Source: Deltaproteobacteria bacterium (GTDB lineage Bacteria > Desulfobacterota > Desulfomonilia > Desulfomonilales > Desulfomonilaceae). From it: DNA of 42,073 nucleotides. Positions 8,172 through 17,078 of the stretch are shown piece after piece (position 1 is the stretch's first letter; the number at the start of each line of letters is the position of its first letter). The translations under genes were made by a program, and so were the position numbers. The notes under the pieces are model-generated. The model did not search any database. It was not told the DNA's origin and saw only the letters and a program-made list of their open reading frames with translations. The stretch is from the NCBI GenBank assembly GCA_016875095.1, contig VGSG01000028.1, forward strand, positions 1-42,073. The letters run 5' to 3'.

Positions 8172-8760
8172 TCCAGGGCCACACGAGTGGATCTCACCCG
8201 ACCTTGCAGCGGCTGAAATATCAGACCTCGTCATTGCTGTGGCCCGCCTGCACAAGAGTCCGTTTTTTTTTGATCATTGCTCATATCAGGCGCCCGAAAA
8301 ATACGTTTGTTTGAACTCCGACAAAAACTTCACAGGGAGCCCGGAGCGCTGTAGTGCGAAGATGATATCAAAGGGCTTTCAGACAGGTAATACCCTGTTC
8401 TTGCTGGGACTGTCCCGTCAGGCGTGGGATTGCCCTTTGTTCCCGGGCGGCAAGGACGCCGGCCCCTACCAGAATAAGATGCAAGGCGGGAATAGCTATT
8501 GGGCCGGGAAAGGTCTGGTAGCGGCCGGAGTCCCTGCCGGCCGCATCTTCATCTTTGCGCCGGTCGCGGCCATTGCCGCCCGACGTCAACTACATTTGTG
8601 CACTGACAACAATTACACTTGTGCATGTTGATGATTGATATCCAGGTCAGGTATTGGTGACCTGTGGCATTGGTCTAGGAGCCTGTCGCTTAACGCTTTA
8701 CAGTTTCTTTGGGTTAGGATATGAGCGCTTCGCACAAGATACTACCGCTTCATACCGTAG
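8172..8760. other. Accessory intergenic region without a credible gene
   Basis: An open frame at 8239-8631 has no ribosome binding site and an unprotein-like composition, so I reject it. The region holds a repeat pair at 8586-8631 that may be the end of a lost insertion sequence. It then runs into the decayed transposase. It looks like a landing zone for mobile DNA between asnA and carB. Confidence 0.5.
8586..8631. repeat. Paired 12-bp direct repeats, possible solo IS end
   Basis: TACATTTGTGCA (8591-8602) and TACACTTGTGCA (8614-8625) match at 11 of 12 positions and start 23 bp apart. They are enclosed by TCAAC (8586-8590) and its complement GTTGA (8627-8631). Repeated short motifs next to a terminal CA/TG are a known feature of IS21-family ends, so this may be an orphan terminus; no istA/istB genes are nearby. 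A two-site operator is the alternative. Confidence 0.35.
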
Positions 8761-9130
8761 GAGCCGGACAAGCCATTAGAGCTTGCGCCGGATATCAGGA
8801 AATGGTTGCCGCCGGATCATCTTGCCCTGTTCATCAGCGACGTGGTAGACAGCTTGGATCTCACCGAGATAACTGATGAATACCTTCATCTTCAGGGTGG
8901 ACATCCTGCATATCATCCGGCGATGATGCTCAAGCTCCTCTTCTACGGGCACTGCGTGGGGATTCGGATTTCCCGCCGGATAGACACAGAAGACGTACGA
9001 GGACGTGGCCTTCAGGGCGCTCTCGTGCGACAGCCATCCCGATCACAGCAGGATTTCGGACTTCAGAAAGCGCCAGCTTGCCGCCATTTCTCGGCTGTTC
9101 GTGCAAGTCTTGGGTATATGCAAGGAAGCG
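8761..9130 (+). pseudogene. Decayed IS1182-like transposase, N-terminal fragment
   Basis: The translation carries the N-terminal signature of IS1182/IS5-group transposases: a WLPPDHLALF segment, DVVDSLDL, YHPAMMLKLLFYG and SRRI, in frame from 8761. A frameshift near 8985-9000 moves the match to the next frame, which continues EDVAFRAL, HPDHSRISDFRKR and LFVQVL to about 9130. Similarity then ends and the DDE catalytic region is absent. A TAG at 8758-8760 also interrupts the frame just upstream. It is therefore a dead, 3'-truncated remnant; the terminal repeats could not be located. Family level is confident, exact IS unknown. Confidence 0.75.
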
Positions 9131-9476
9131 GGAGGAGTATGCCCTGATCTACCAAGAAGTTATCTAACTGGCGCCTTTGTTCAAGTGTCCGCCCCTGTAC
9201 GATAGGCGCCTCCAGCCGAATTTCCCCCGACAGTGTCTTGTCTATATAATAGTCAATCGGCAGGCGGAAGCAAGGCCCCTTCTGGCCTAAGTTTTTCTGC
9301 TCCATCTCCTGTTGCATTCTTATCCAGATCGCCAGCCGGAACCGTAGCCACGCATCACGTGGTGGTTGCGGACTATAATCCAGCCCTCCCCTGATGTGCT
9401 TTTGATTTAGCTTAATGAATTCATAGTAATAATCTTTCAGACCTCCCCGTCGCGGCGGTCGCCCTCCCCTAGCCAT
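9063..9476 (-). CDS. Unknown protein, 3' end probably replaced by IS remnant
   Basis: The ATG at 9476 follows an AGGAGG at proper distance, so this looks like a real gene start. The first 110 or so residues (Gly/Arg-rich start, then aromatic and charged segments such as KDYYYEFIKLNQKH) match nothing I recognise. The last 20-25 codons are antisense to the transposase fragment, so the original C-terminus was probably lost when the insertion sequence arrived. It lies downstream of the ankyrin gene on the same strand, 36 bp from its stop, and could be co-transcribed. Function unknown; the product is possibly inactive. Confidence 0.45.
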   Translation of the reverse strand: MARGGRPPRRGGLKDYYYEFIKLNQKHIRGGLDYSPQPPRDAWLRFRLAIWIRMQQEMEQKNLGQKGPCFRLPIDYYIDKTLSGEIRLEAPIVQGRTLEQRRQLDNFLVDQGILLPLPCIYPRLARTAEKWRQAGAF

Positions 9477-9512
9477 AAACCGTGCCTCCTTTCAATCCAA
9501 CAGAGCGCGGAT

Positions 9513-10292
9513 CTATTTTCCTGCTCCAACTGCTTGGAGATATTTGGCGATTTCTTTGTGACCTCTCACTCGCGCGATCTCCAGGGCCGTCATGTTCTTG
9601 ACCGTCCTTGCTTGGACACGGGCTCCCCTGTTGACAAGCAGTTTTGTTATCTCCAGATCACCGTTCTTGGAAGCCGACATCAGGGCTGTCCAGCCAAACT
9701 TATCCTTTGCGTTGAGATCTGCGCCCATATCCAGGAGAAGCCGCACTACTTCAATGTGACCCATCTCGGCACTCACGGTCAAGGCCGTCCAACCGTCCTG
9801 GTTTCTTGCATTGACATCAGCCCCCTTTTCCAAAAGGAGCTTCACTAGTGCCGCGTGGCCTCCGTTCGCCGCCAGTTCCAACGCAGTAACGCCCCGTTTA
9901 GTCTTTGTATTGATATCAGCTCCTTTTGCCAAAAGTAACCTCACTACTTCCATGTGACCTCGTGGCATAGCTCCTATAAGGGCAGTGTAGCCATCATCGT
10001 TTCTTCCATTAACGTCGGCGCCGTTAGTCAAAAGAAACTCGACCACGTTGAGATGTCCCGCAAATGCGGCTTCAGTCAATGCGGTTTGCCCCTCGTGATC
10101 CTGTGAATTTGCGTCAGCGCCTTTCGCCAAAAGGGACTTGACCAGCGCAAGATCACCGCTTTTCGCAGCGTCCACAAGTTCCGCTTGGAGAGATGCGGGG
10201 GGCTTTGCCGTGCCAATGCAGGACAGAAAGGCCAAAGCCAACACCAGACAAAACCAATGCTTCCTGATGATGGGAATGCGTCGGGTTTTCAT
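9513..10292 (-). CDS. Exported ankyrin-repeat lipoprotein
   Basis: The ATG at 10292 follows AGGAGA at good spacing. The first 20 or so residues form a lipoprotein signal peptide (Lys/Arg start, hydrophobic core, LSC lipobox), so the protein is likely anchored to a membrane on the outer side. The rest is about six or seven 33-residue ankyrin repeats with the usual G-TAL-A...GH-EVV-LLL-GAD-N pattern, ending near residue 259. Ankyrin repeats bind proteins and carry no enzyme activity; the partner is unknown. The longer open frame upstream runs antisense through the next ankyrin fragment and is not coding. It lies in an accessory stretch next to an IS remnant. Confidence 0.85.
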   Translation of the reverse strand: MKTRRIPIIRKHWFCLVLALAFLSCIGTAKPPASLQAELVDAAKSGDLALVKSLLAKGADANSQDHEGQTALTEAAFAGHLNVVEFLLTNGADVNGRNDDGYTALIGAMPRGHMEVVRLLLAKGADINTKTKRGVTALELAANGGHAALVKLLLEKGADVNARNQDGWTALTVSAEMGHIEVVRLLLDMGADLNAKDKFGWTALMSASKNGDLEITKLLVNRGARVQARTVKNMTALEIARVRGHKEIAKYLQAVGAGK

Positions 10293-10416
10293 CGGAAATC
10301 TCCTCGGTAAACAGCAGAAGCCCGCAAACACATTTGGAATATCTCTCTGGAGCATACCATTTCCGAGTCTGTCCATTATAGATCTCGGTGCGACGTCTGG
10401 TGGAACCGTGCCAAAT

Positions 10417-10752
10417 CTATTCCTTCGCTCCATGTGCCTTGAGGAGCTCCACGATTTGCCAATCTCCGCGGTCTTTGGCTCGTTGGAGGGCTGTGCGGCC
10501 GTCCTTGGGCCTTGCATTAACGTCGGCCCCCTTGGCCAGAAGGAATTTGACCACATCAGTGCGACCGGTGCTGGCGGCCCATACGAGGGCTGTCTCTCCA
10601 TCTTTACGCTTCGCATTAACATCAGTGCCATTGTCAAGGAGGCTTTTGACTACATTCACGTGCCCATTAGCGGCAGCAAACACGAGGGCCTCCCCGCGCC
10701 CCTCCCCAAAAACTCCCGGGTTCCTAACTAATTCCGCAGTCTTCACAGCCAT
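10417..10752 (-). CDS. Short ankyrin-repeat protein, probably a remnant
   Basis: These 111 residues hold about three ankyrin repeats (GHVNVVKSLLDNG, GRTDVVKFLLAKG, GDWQIVELL). There is no signal peptide, and no ribosome binding site upstream of the ATG at 10752. This suggests it is the 3' part of a larger or duplicated ankyrin gene that lost its front end. It is 124 bp upstream of the exported ankyrin gene, same strand, and likely arose by tandem duplication. It could be a small cytoplasmic protein, but I favour a fragment. Confidence 0.6.
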   Translation of the reverse strand: MAVKTAELVRNPGVFGEGRGEALVFAAANGHVNVVKSLLDNGTDVNAKRKDGETALVWAASTGRTDVVKFLLAKGADVNARPKDGRTALQRAKDRGDWQIVELLKAHGAKE

Positions 10753-10962
10753 ATGGTTGGCGGATGCATCAGGACATCATCTGGCACAGCCGCTTCGTAT
10801 TAGCATTGAGTTGGAGCTTTTGCCGTCGGCCCGAAACCTCCCTATGGGCTGGTTGTGAAGGGTTAACGTATTGGGATTATACGATGGGAGCCTCAAAATG
10901 ACATAATCATACGGAAACGGGCAAATTCGTCAATAAAAACACTCTCTGTCTCACCAATGTGG

Positions 10963-11006
10963 GCGATTCCCGGCGCCGGGAAAGATCCTCGGCCTCTGGG
11001 AATCGC
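10963..11006. repeat. Inverted repeat with nested 16-bp palindrome
   Basis: GCGATTCCC (10963-10971) pairs with GGGAATCGC (10998-11006). Inside and overlapping the left arm is a perfect palindrome, TTCCCGGCGCCGGGAA (10967-10982). The two pairings compete, so the RNA could switch between hairpins. No gene end is close enough for a terminator call. Confidence 0.5.
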
Positions 11007-11088
11007 GTCCCACACCCATTTTTTTACCGGGGGCTGGAATTCCTATCCCGATTTGCCGCGGCCGCATTCCGTCATCTCTGCGAAGAGC

Positions 11089-11220
11089 GTCATTCTCGTG
11101 AAAACAAGAACAGGAATCCGGCGTACCAAACCTGGCGCACGCTGTCCCCACACTCGCTCGTTTATCTTTCGGGTTCTCGCTCCTGTTTCCGCCGGGCGCA
11201 GGCTTTGCGCGGGAATGACG
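11089..11220. repeat. Imperfect long inverted repeat of the CGTCATTCCCGCG type
   Basis: The left arm starts with CGTCATTCTCGTG at 11089 and the right arm ends with CGCGGGAATGACG at 11220. Inner sections also carry complementary CCGGCG/CGCCGG blocks. This matches a common class of dispersed bacterial extragenic repeats. Shorter related pieces (GCAGGAATGAC) occur near 19456 and 35576. Confidence 0.45.
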
Positions 11221-11479
11221 AAGGAGCGATCTCTTTCCGGTTCCCACAAGATGTTCCATTGTGTGGCCAAACGGTCACGATTTTTCGCAGCCGGTATGGG
11301 ACTGGCGGCTTCGTCGGCAAGCCGATCGGTTCGGTGTGAGCAGACGTGTGCAAGCAGAGGCAGCCCTCGCTCTTTTTTTCTTGACTCACAAGAAGGGTTT
11401 CCCAATATTACCGTGAGGTCATTCAGCGCCAGTCATCCAAACAAACCATCGATCAGTAATACTTACCAGAGGTTAGCTC

Positions 11480-14400
11480 ATGCCGCGTCGAGATGATGTC
11501 AAAAAGGTGATGATTATCGGCTCCGGTCCCATCATTATCGGTCAAGCCTGCGAATTTGATTATTCGGGCACCCAGGCCTGCAAGGCTCTCAGGAAACTCG
11601 GCTATGAAATTATTCTCGTGAATTCAAATCCCGCCACGATCATGACCGACCCCGATATGGCCGATCACACCTACATCGAGCCGCTGAACCTGCGCACCAT
11701 GATTGAGATCATCAAGGCGGAGCGACCTGATTCGTTGCTGCCCAACCTCGGTGGACAATCGGGATTGAATCTTTCTGCGGAGCTTCATAGATCAGGCGTC
11801 CTTGACGAATACGGGGTCAAGATCATCGGAGTAAAGGCGGATGCGATTGAACGAGGAGAAGATCGCACGGCCTTCAAGAACACCATGGACAAGCTCGGGA
11901 TTGAAATGCCGCGAAGTCAAGCCACCTACGGTGTGGATGAGGCGGCGAAGATAGCGGAGGAGTTGGGTTACCCCGTCGTTATTCGGCCGGCGTACACCCT
12001 CGGAGGCACAGGCGGAGGACTTGTCTACAATGTCGAGGAATTACGGACGATTGCCGCTCGCGGCATCTCGGCGAGTCTTGTCGGCCAAATTCTGGTGGAG
12101 GAGTCCGTACTGGGTTGGGAGGAGCTGGAGCTGGAGGTGGTGCGGGACGCCAAGAATCAGATGATAACGGTATGCTTCATCGAAAATGTGGACGCCATGG
12201 GGGTGCACACGGGCGATTCGTTTTGCACTGCGCCCATGCTCACTATAGATACGGCTCTACAGGAAAGGCTTCAGAAGCACTCTTATGACATTGTTGAAGC
12301 AATACAGGTGATTGGTGGCACCAATATACAGTTTGCGCACGATCCCCAGACAGGCCGAGTCGTCGTGATAGAGATCAATCCCAGAACTTCAAGGTCTTCA
12401 GCTCTTGCCTCAAAGGCGACCGGTTTCCCCATAGCCCTCATCTCGGCAATGTTGGCCGGCGGCCTGACTCTTGACGAGATCCCCTACTGGCGTGAAGGCA
12501 CATTGGACAAGTACACCCCGTGGGGAGATTACGTGGTGGTCAAGTTCGCTCGCTGGGCCTTTGAGAAATTCGATGGTGTCCAAGACAAACTCGGCACCCA
12601 GATGCGGGCGGTCGGCGAGGTTATGAGCATCGGCAAGAACTACAAGGAGGCGCTTCAGAAGTCCATTCGTTCTCTGGAGAACGGGCGATATGGCCTTGGT
12701 TTTGCCAAGAATTTCAATGATATGCCCCTTGAAAGCCTCATGACGCTGCTCTCCGAGCCGTCCAGTGAGCGCCAGTTCATCATGTGCGAAGCATTACGCA
12801 AGGGCGCCGACATCCGGAGCCTCTCTGAAAAGACCTACATTAAACCCTGGTTTATTCAGCAGATGAAGGAACTCGTGGACTTGGAGGAGGAATTACTGAA
12901 GCATCGAGGCCAACACCTTCCGGACGAGCTGTTGACCCGCGCGAAGAAAGACGGCTTTTCAGATCGCTACCTCGCTCAACTGCTTCAGAAAAGCGAAACG
13001 GAAATCAGGGACCGACGGGAATCCATAGGGGTGGTCCAAGCGTGGGAGCCGGTGCCTGTGAGCGGCGTAGAAGACGCGGCGTACTACTATTCCACGTACA
13101 ATGGGCATGATACGCTCCAATCAAGCACGAGACGCAAAATCATGGTGCTCGGGGGTGGGCCGAATCGTATCGGCCAAGGGATTGAGTTTGATTATTGCTG
13201 TGTCCACTGCGCGTTTGCCCTTCGTGATGAAGGGTACGAATCGATCATGGTCAACTGCAATCCCGAGACGGTGTCCACCGATTTTGACACTTCGGACAAG
13301 CTTTATTTCGAGGCGCTGACTGTCGAAGATGTGCTCAGCATTTATAAGAAGGAGAAACCCGAGGGGGTCATCGTCCAGTTCGGCGGTCAGACGCCTCTGA
13401 ACATCGCCAATGAAATTGCGCGGGCCGGGGTCAATATTATCGGCACCTCTCCGGACACGATAGACTTGGCTGAGGATAGAGACCGCTTTCGGCAGATGAT
13501 GCGCAAGCTTGGCATACCCCAACCGGAATCCGGTATGGCGGCCAATCCGGATGAGGCGCTCCGGATTGCCCAAGAAATCGGATATCCGTTGATGGTGCGC
13601 CCTTCATATGTCCTTGGGGGCCGAGCGATGGAGGTGATCTACAACGAGGCCATGCTTCGGCGTTATGTCGCTGCCGCGGTTGAAGTCAGCCCTGATAGGC
13701 CGCTCCTTATAGACAAATTCCTAGAGAACGCTATCGAAGCAGAGGCTGACGCGATTGCGGACGGCAGGGATGCATACGTTCCAGCCGTGATGGAGCACAT
13801 AGAACTGGCGGGGGTGCACTCAGGCGATTCGGCTTGCGTGGTCCCGCCGGTGAGCATTCCTCCCCGACATCTGGAAACCATTTATGATTACACGAGGAGA
13901 ATAGCCATCGAGCTAAACGTGGTGGGCCTGATGAATATCCAGTATGCCATCGCCAATGACACCGTTTACATCTTAGAGGCAAATCCTCGGGCCTCCCGCA
14001 CCGTTCCTTTGGTTTCAAAGGTCTGCAACATTCCCATGGCCCGCATCGCGACTCAACTCATGCTCGGCAAAGCGCTGGAGGATCTTAGCCTTAAGCCCAG
14101 GGCAATCCCCCATTTCGGGGTCAAAGAGGCCGTATTCCCGTTCAACATGTTCCCCGAGGTGGATCCTGTGCTCGGCCCCGAGATGCGATCGACCGGTGAG
14201 GTGCTGGGGCTAGCCAATTCCTTCGGACTTGCCTTCTACAAGGCTCAAGAGGCCACCCAACTTCAGTTGCCTTCCTCCGGAACGGTGCTCATAACTGTTG
14301 GCGACGCAGACAGGTCCGGAGTGCTCGAGGCGGCGGCCCAGTTCATCGCGCTTGGATTCACCATCAGCGCAACGGAGGGCACCCATAATTACTTGACCAA

Positions 14401-14686
14401 TCACGGCGTCGAATCTCAACGCATTCTAAAGATGAGCGAGGGACGTCCCAACGTGGTCGACGCAATCAAGAACGGGGAAGTTCATCTTGTGGTCAATGTC
14501 CCTCACAGTCAAACGGGAAAACATGATGACGCTTACATCCGCCAGGCCGCAATAAAGTACAAAATCCCCTACATCACCACGGTGGCCGCCGCTGTGGCCG
14601 CCGCAAGAGGTATTCGGGCTTATCGGAGGAGTCCGGGCATCGTCAGGTCTTTACAGAGTTACCATTCTGATATCAAGGACTTGTAG
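11480..14686 (+). CDS. carB: Carbamoyl-phosphate synthase large subunit
   Basis: CarB joins ammonia (delivered by CarA from glutamine), bicarbonate and two ATP into carbamoyl phosphate for pyrimidine and arginine synthesis. The length, 1068 aa, is normal. Both synthetase halves are present: GSGPIIIGQACEFDYSG at residues 12-28, matched by GGGPNRIGQGIEFDY in the second half, each followed by an ATP-grasp domain (GTGGGLV and GGRAMEVIY loops, INPRTSRSS and ANPRASRTV). The C-terminal allosteric MGS domain is also present. The ATG at 11480 is preceded by AGAGG. CarA is not adjacent. hisF follows after 78 bp on the same strand. Confidence 0.97.
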   Translation: MPRRDDVKKVMIIGSGPIIIGQACEFDYSGTQACKALRKLGYEIILVNSNPATIMTDPDMADHTYIEPLNLRTMIEIIKAERPDSLLPNLGGQSGLNLSAELHRSGVLDEYGVKIIGVKADAIERGEDRTAFKNTMDKLGIEMPRSQATYGVDEAAKIAEELGYPVVIRPAYTLGGTGGGLVYNVEELRTIAARGISASLVGQILVEESVLGWEELELEVVRDAKNQMITVCFIENVDAMGVHTGDSFCTAPMLTIDTALQERLQKHSYDIVEAIQVIGGTNIQFAHDPQTGRVVVIEINPRTSRSSALASKATGFPIALISAMLAGGLTLDEIPYWREGTLDKYTPWGDYVVVKFARWAFEKFDGVQDKLGTQMRAVGEVMSIGKNYKEALQKSIRSLENGRYGLGFAKNFNDMPLESLMTLLSEPSSERQFIMCEALRKGADIRSLSEKTYIKPWFIQQMKELVDLEEELLKHRGQHLPDELLTRAKKDGFSDRYLAQLLQKSETEIRDRRESIGVVQAWEPVPVSGVEDAAYYYSTYNGHDTLQSSTRRKIMVLGGGPNRIGQGIEFDYCCVHCAFALRDEGYESIMVNCNPETVSTDFDTSDKLYFEALTVEDVLSIYKKEKPEGVIVQFGGQTPLNIANEIARAGVNIIGTSPDTIDLAEDRDRFRQMMRKLGIPQPESGMAANPDEALRIAQEIGYPLMVRPSYVLGGRAMEVIYNEAMLRRYVAAAVEVSPDRPLLIDKFLENAIEAEADAIADGRDAYVPAVMEHIELAGVHSGDSACVVPPVSIPPRHLETIYDYTRRIAIELNVVGLMNIQYAIANDTVYILEANPRASRTVPLVSKVCNIPMARIATQLMLGKALEDLSLKPRAIPHFGVKEAVFPFNMFPEVDPVLGPEMRSTGEVLGLANSFGLAFYKAQEATQLQLPSSGTVLITVGDADRSGVLEAAAQFIALGFTISATEGTHNYLTNHGVESQRILKMSEGRPNVVDAIKNGEVHLVVNVPHSQTGKHDDAYIRQAAIKYKIPYITTVAAAVAAARGIRAYRRSPGIVRSLQSYHSDIKDL

Positions 14687-14764
14687 TTCAGGCGTGGCGC
14701 CCGGGGCAAGAGAAAGTTTCTCTCATTTTGCGCAGAGTCGGCCGTGGAAGTGAAAGGAGCCACT

Positions 14765-15529
14765 ATGAAAGCGGTGAAGATTATGCCGTGTCTTGACATG
14801 AAGGATGGACGTGTTGTCAAGGGAATCCATTTCGTGGATCTCAAGGATGCGGGCGATCCTGTCGAGAGCGCTTCGTTATACGAGAGAGAGGGAGCGGACG
14901 AGCTTGCCATGCTTGACATCGCGGCCACCCTGGAAAACCGCAAGACGCGACTCGAATGGGTACGGAACGTATCCTCGGTAATCACCATTCCTCTCACTGT
15001 GGGAGGAGGCGTTTCCACTCTTGAGGACATTCGTCTTTTGATGGACGCGGGCGCAAGGAATGTTTCCATGAACAGCGCAGCGGTGAAACGCCCCGAACTG
15101 GTCCGAGAAGCTGCCCTCATGTTCGGCTCCGATCGCATCACCGTGGCGATCGATGCTCGCCGGAACAGCGCAATGCCTTCGGGTTTTGAGTTGGTGGTTG
15201 CAGGTGGGACCCGACCTGTGGGCCAGGATGCGGTGGAATGGGCCCGGCAATGCGAAGACCTGGGCGCCGGCCTAATTCTTCCCACCAGTATGGATGGCGA
15301 TGGAACTCAAACCGGATATGATTTGGAGTTCACCAGGGCTATTGCGGACGCGGTCAAAGCGCCTGTGGTGGCGTCCGGGGGCGCGGGAAAGCTCCAGGAC
15401 TTCTTCGACGCGATCAGCAAAGGAGGAGCGTCAATACTCTTGGCCGCGTCGGTGTTTCACTATCGCCTCCTCAGTGTCCGCCAAGTAAAAGAGTACCTGA
15501 GAGACAAGGGCATTCCGGTCTTTCTGTAG
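14765..15529 (+). CDS. hisF: Imidazole glycerol phosphate synthase cyclase subunit HisF
   Basis: HisF condenses PRFAR with ammonia from HisH to form imidazole glycerol phosphate and AICAR in histidine synthesis. This 254-aa (beta/alpha)8 barrel keeps the catalytic pair D11 (PCLDMKDGRVVKG) and D130 (VAIDARRN), the phosphate loops (TVGGGVST, ASGGAG) and the GIPV end. The ATG at 14765 follows AAAGGAG; a GTG at 14744 is less suitable. No other his genes lie in the window, so the pathway is dispersed here. Co-transcription with carB is possible. Confidence 0.93.
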   Translation: MKAVKIMPCLDMKDGRVVKGIHFVDLKDAGDPVESASLYEREGADELAMLDIAATLENRKTRLEWVRNVSSVITIPLTVGGGVSTLEDIRLLMDAGARNVSMNSAAVKRPELVREAALMFGSDRITVAIDARRNSAMPSGFELVVAGGTRPVGQDAVEWARQCEDLGAGLILPTSMDGDGTQTGYDLEFTRAIADAVKAPVVASGGAGKLQDFFDAISKGGASILLAASVFHYRLLSVRQVKEYLRDKGIPVFL

Positions 15530-15645
15530 ACCTCCATTCCGGGAGCGTTTCAACACAGCTTCAGTTTTGTTTCCTCGTTCGACCAAACGAGATGTCCCTT
15601 GCCGGCCGAAGCCGAGCGCTTTCATGATTCTTTGTAGCTTACTGG

Positions 15646-16590
15646 CTATGGGAGTTGGTATGAGCCGTGTTGCGTCCGATATTCCTCCAAGACGCGGACT
15701 ATGCTCAACAAGGTTTGATTCACCGGTGTAGGGATGCCGTGCCGCTTGCCCAGATCCACCACCTTTCCGGCAAAAACCTCGACCTCGGTCTTGCGGCCTG
15801 CCTCAATATCCTGCAACATCGAAGTCTTGCCTTCAGGAGAAAGGGTTTTCAGAACCGCATACCATGCGTCGAGATCCCGCTCCACAAGATTGACGCCGAG
15901 GCGCTGCGCGAGCGCGATGACCTCACGCATCAGCGCTTCCATCAACTCCTGAGCGTCAGGCGATGACTGAAAGATCCTGTACGGCGCTCGCAACACTGCG
16001 GATGCCTGGTTCACCCCAACGTTGATCATAAACTTCCACCAGAGCATACGCATCATATCGGCGGGTGTTTCAAACAACACTCCTGCTCGCTCGAATGCCG
16101 TCTGCACGCGGCGGACTCGTTCACTCGGATGCGAGTTGTCCGGGTCACCGAAGAAGATTTTCCCCGGATTGGTATAGGTGACCGAGTTTCCCTCACGAAC
16201 GGCGTCTATACCGACAGCAACAGCATAGAGCACCTTATCCATCCCGTAGGCGGAACCAAGGCGCTCTTCACTATCAAGCCCATTCATTACAGAGATAAGC
16301 GTAGTATCACCACCGACCAAGTTTTTCAAATCGTCGATTGCTTCCGAAAGGTTGTGGTTCTTGAGAGCGACGATGATAAGATCCGCGGGCGCGGCCGCCT
16401 CATCAGGGTGAACGACCTGGATTGAATAATGCTTCCCGTTGACCGCCAAACCTTCTGCACGCAATTTACTGTAGCGAGGGTCCCGAGCAACCAACACCGT
16501 GGAAAATGGAGACGCATCGAAAAACCTGGAGGCGTAGACAGCGCCCATAGCGCCTGCTCCAAGGATAGCTATGTTCTTGATTTCCTTCAC
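15646..16590 (-). CDS. Ketopantoate reductase family (2-dehydropantoate 2-reductase)
   Basis: PanE-type enzymes reduce ketopantoate to pantoate with NADPH in coenzyme A synthesis. The N-terminal Rossmann motif is GAGAMGAVYASR. The MNGL segment, the WWKFMINVGVNQ helix carrying the active-site Lys, and the C-terminal helical domain all fit. I prefer the GTG at 16590, which follows GGGGAGG closely and puts the Rossmann fold at the N-terminus. An upstream ATG at 16635 would add 15 residues but has no good ribosome binding site. Several panE-like paralogues in other bacteria act on different 2-oxoacids, so ketopantoate is likely but not certain. Convergent with hisF. Confidence 0.85.
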   Translation of the reverse strand: MKEIKNIAILGAGAMGAVYASRFFDASPFSTVLVARDPRYSKLRAEGLAVNGKHYSIQVVHPDEAAAPADLIIVALKNHNLSEAIDDLKNLVGGDTTLISVMNGLDSEERLGSAYGMDKVLYAVAVGIDAVREGNSVTYTNPGKIFFGDPDNSHPSERVRRVQTAFERAGVLFETPADMMRMLWWKFMINVGVNQASAVLRAPYRIFQSSPDAQELMEALMREVIALAQRLGVNLVERDLDAWYAVLKTLSPEGKTSMLQDIEAGRKTEVEVFAGKVVDLGKRHGIPTPVNQTLLSIVRVLEEYRTQHGSYQLP

Positions 16591-17078
16591 TGACCTCCCC
16601 GGCCCGATTGACGTATGTGCGGTCGATTGATCCATCCTACTTGTTTCAAGCTTACGCGGTCACAGGGCCAAGGTCAATCGCGCCGGCGATCTTTCGGCTA
16701 GGGCAACCCGAAAGCGGGGGCCGGTCCAAATTAGCAGACGATGTGAACGTCTCTGCTCCTCGCTTGATGGGAATTTTTTTTGCTCCATTGTTTGAGAACC
16801 AACCTTGAAGCTCTCCCTTTATGGACGTGCAGGAAGATCCCACCGTGGAGCATTGGTATCCGGGTTCTTGGTCCCTCCGTGACCTTGCGTCAATGATCCG
16901 ACGTCAGGAACGAAACTGCGAGCGTTAAGCAGGTTTTCCGCAAGGAATGCAAGGAGTTGAGGAGAGCTTGACCAACAGCTTTCCTTAAAGTACGGTATTC
17001 CGCGGGCGAATCTCGTCTCCTCACCATAAAGCTCAGGCAGGAGACGAGCGCCGGACATCACTGACGGTGAGGAATGTT
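16591..17078. other. Divergent intergenic region, no gene seen
   Basis: About 490 bp between panE and the lactamase/rhodanese gene. Small frames here lack start signals. A TTGACC at 16968-16973 with TACGGT 17 bp downstream (16991-16996) is a weak promoter candidate for the rightward gene. Confidence 0.4.

Larger units (their letters stand above)
10753..11479. other. Long intergenic region before carB, rich in inverted repeats
   Basis: No credible gene in 727 bp. Open frames exist (10957-11496) but run through inverted repeats and lack protein character. It contains the two repeat structures annotated separately. The carB leader and promoter must lie in the last part, but no clear -35/-10 is visible; an AGAGG at 11468-11472 serves as carB ribosome binding site. 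Confidence 0.5.

Noticed and set aside
8239-8631. 130-aa open frame after asnA
   Set aside because: No start signal, ends inside the direct-repeat structure, composition not protein-like.
8586-8631. CRISPR array start
   Set aside because: Only two short repeats of 12 bp with an 11-nt gap and no cas genes.
10293-10637. Upstream extension of the ankyrin lipoprotein frame
   Set aside because: Runs in another frame across the ankyrin fragment; the signal-peptide start with AGGAGA at 10292 is clearly better.
10957-11496. 179-aa frame before carB
   Set aside because: Passes through inverted repeats and overlaps the carB start; no protein family or start signal.
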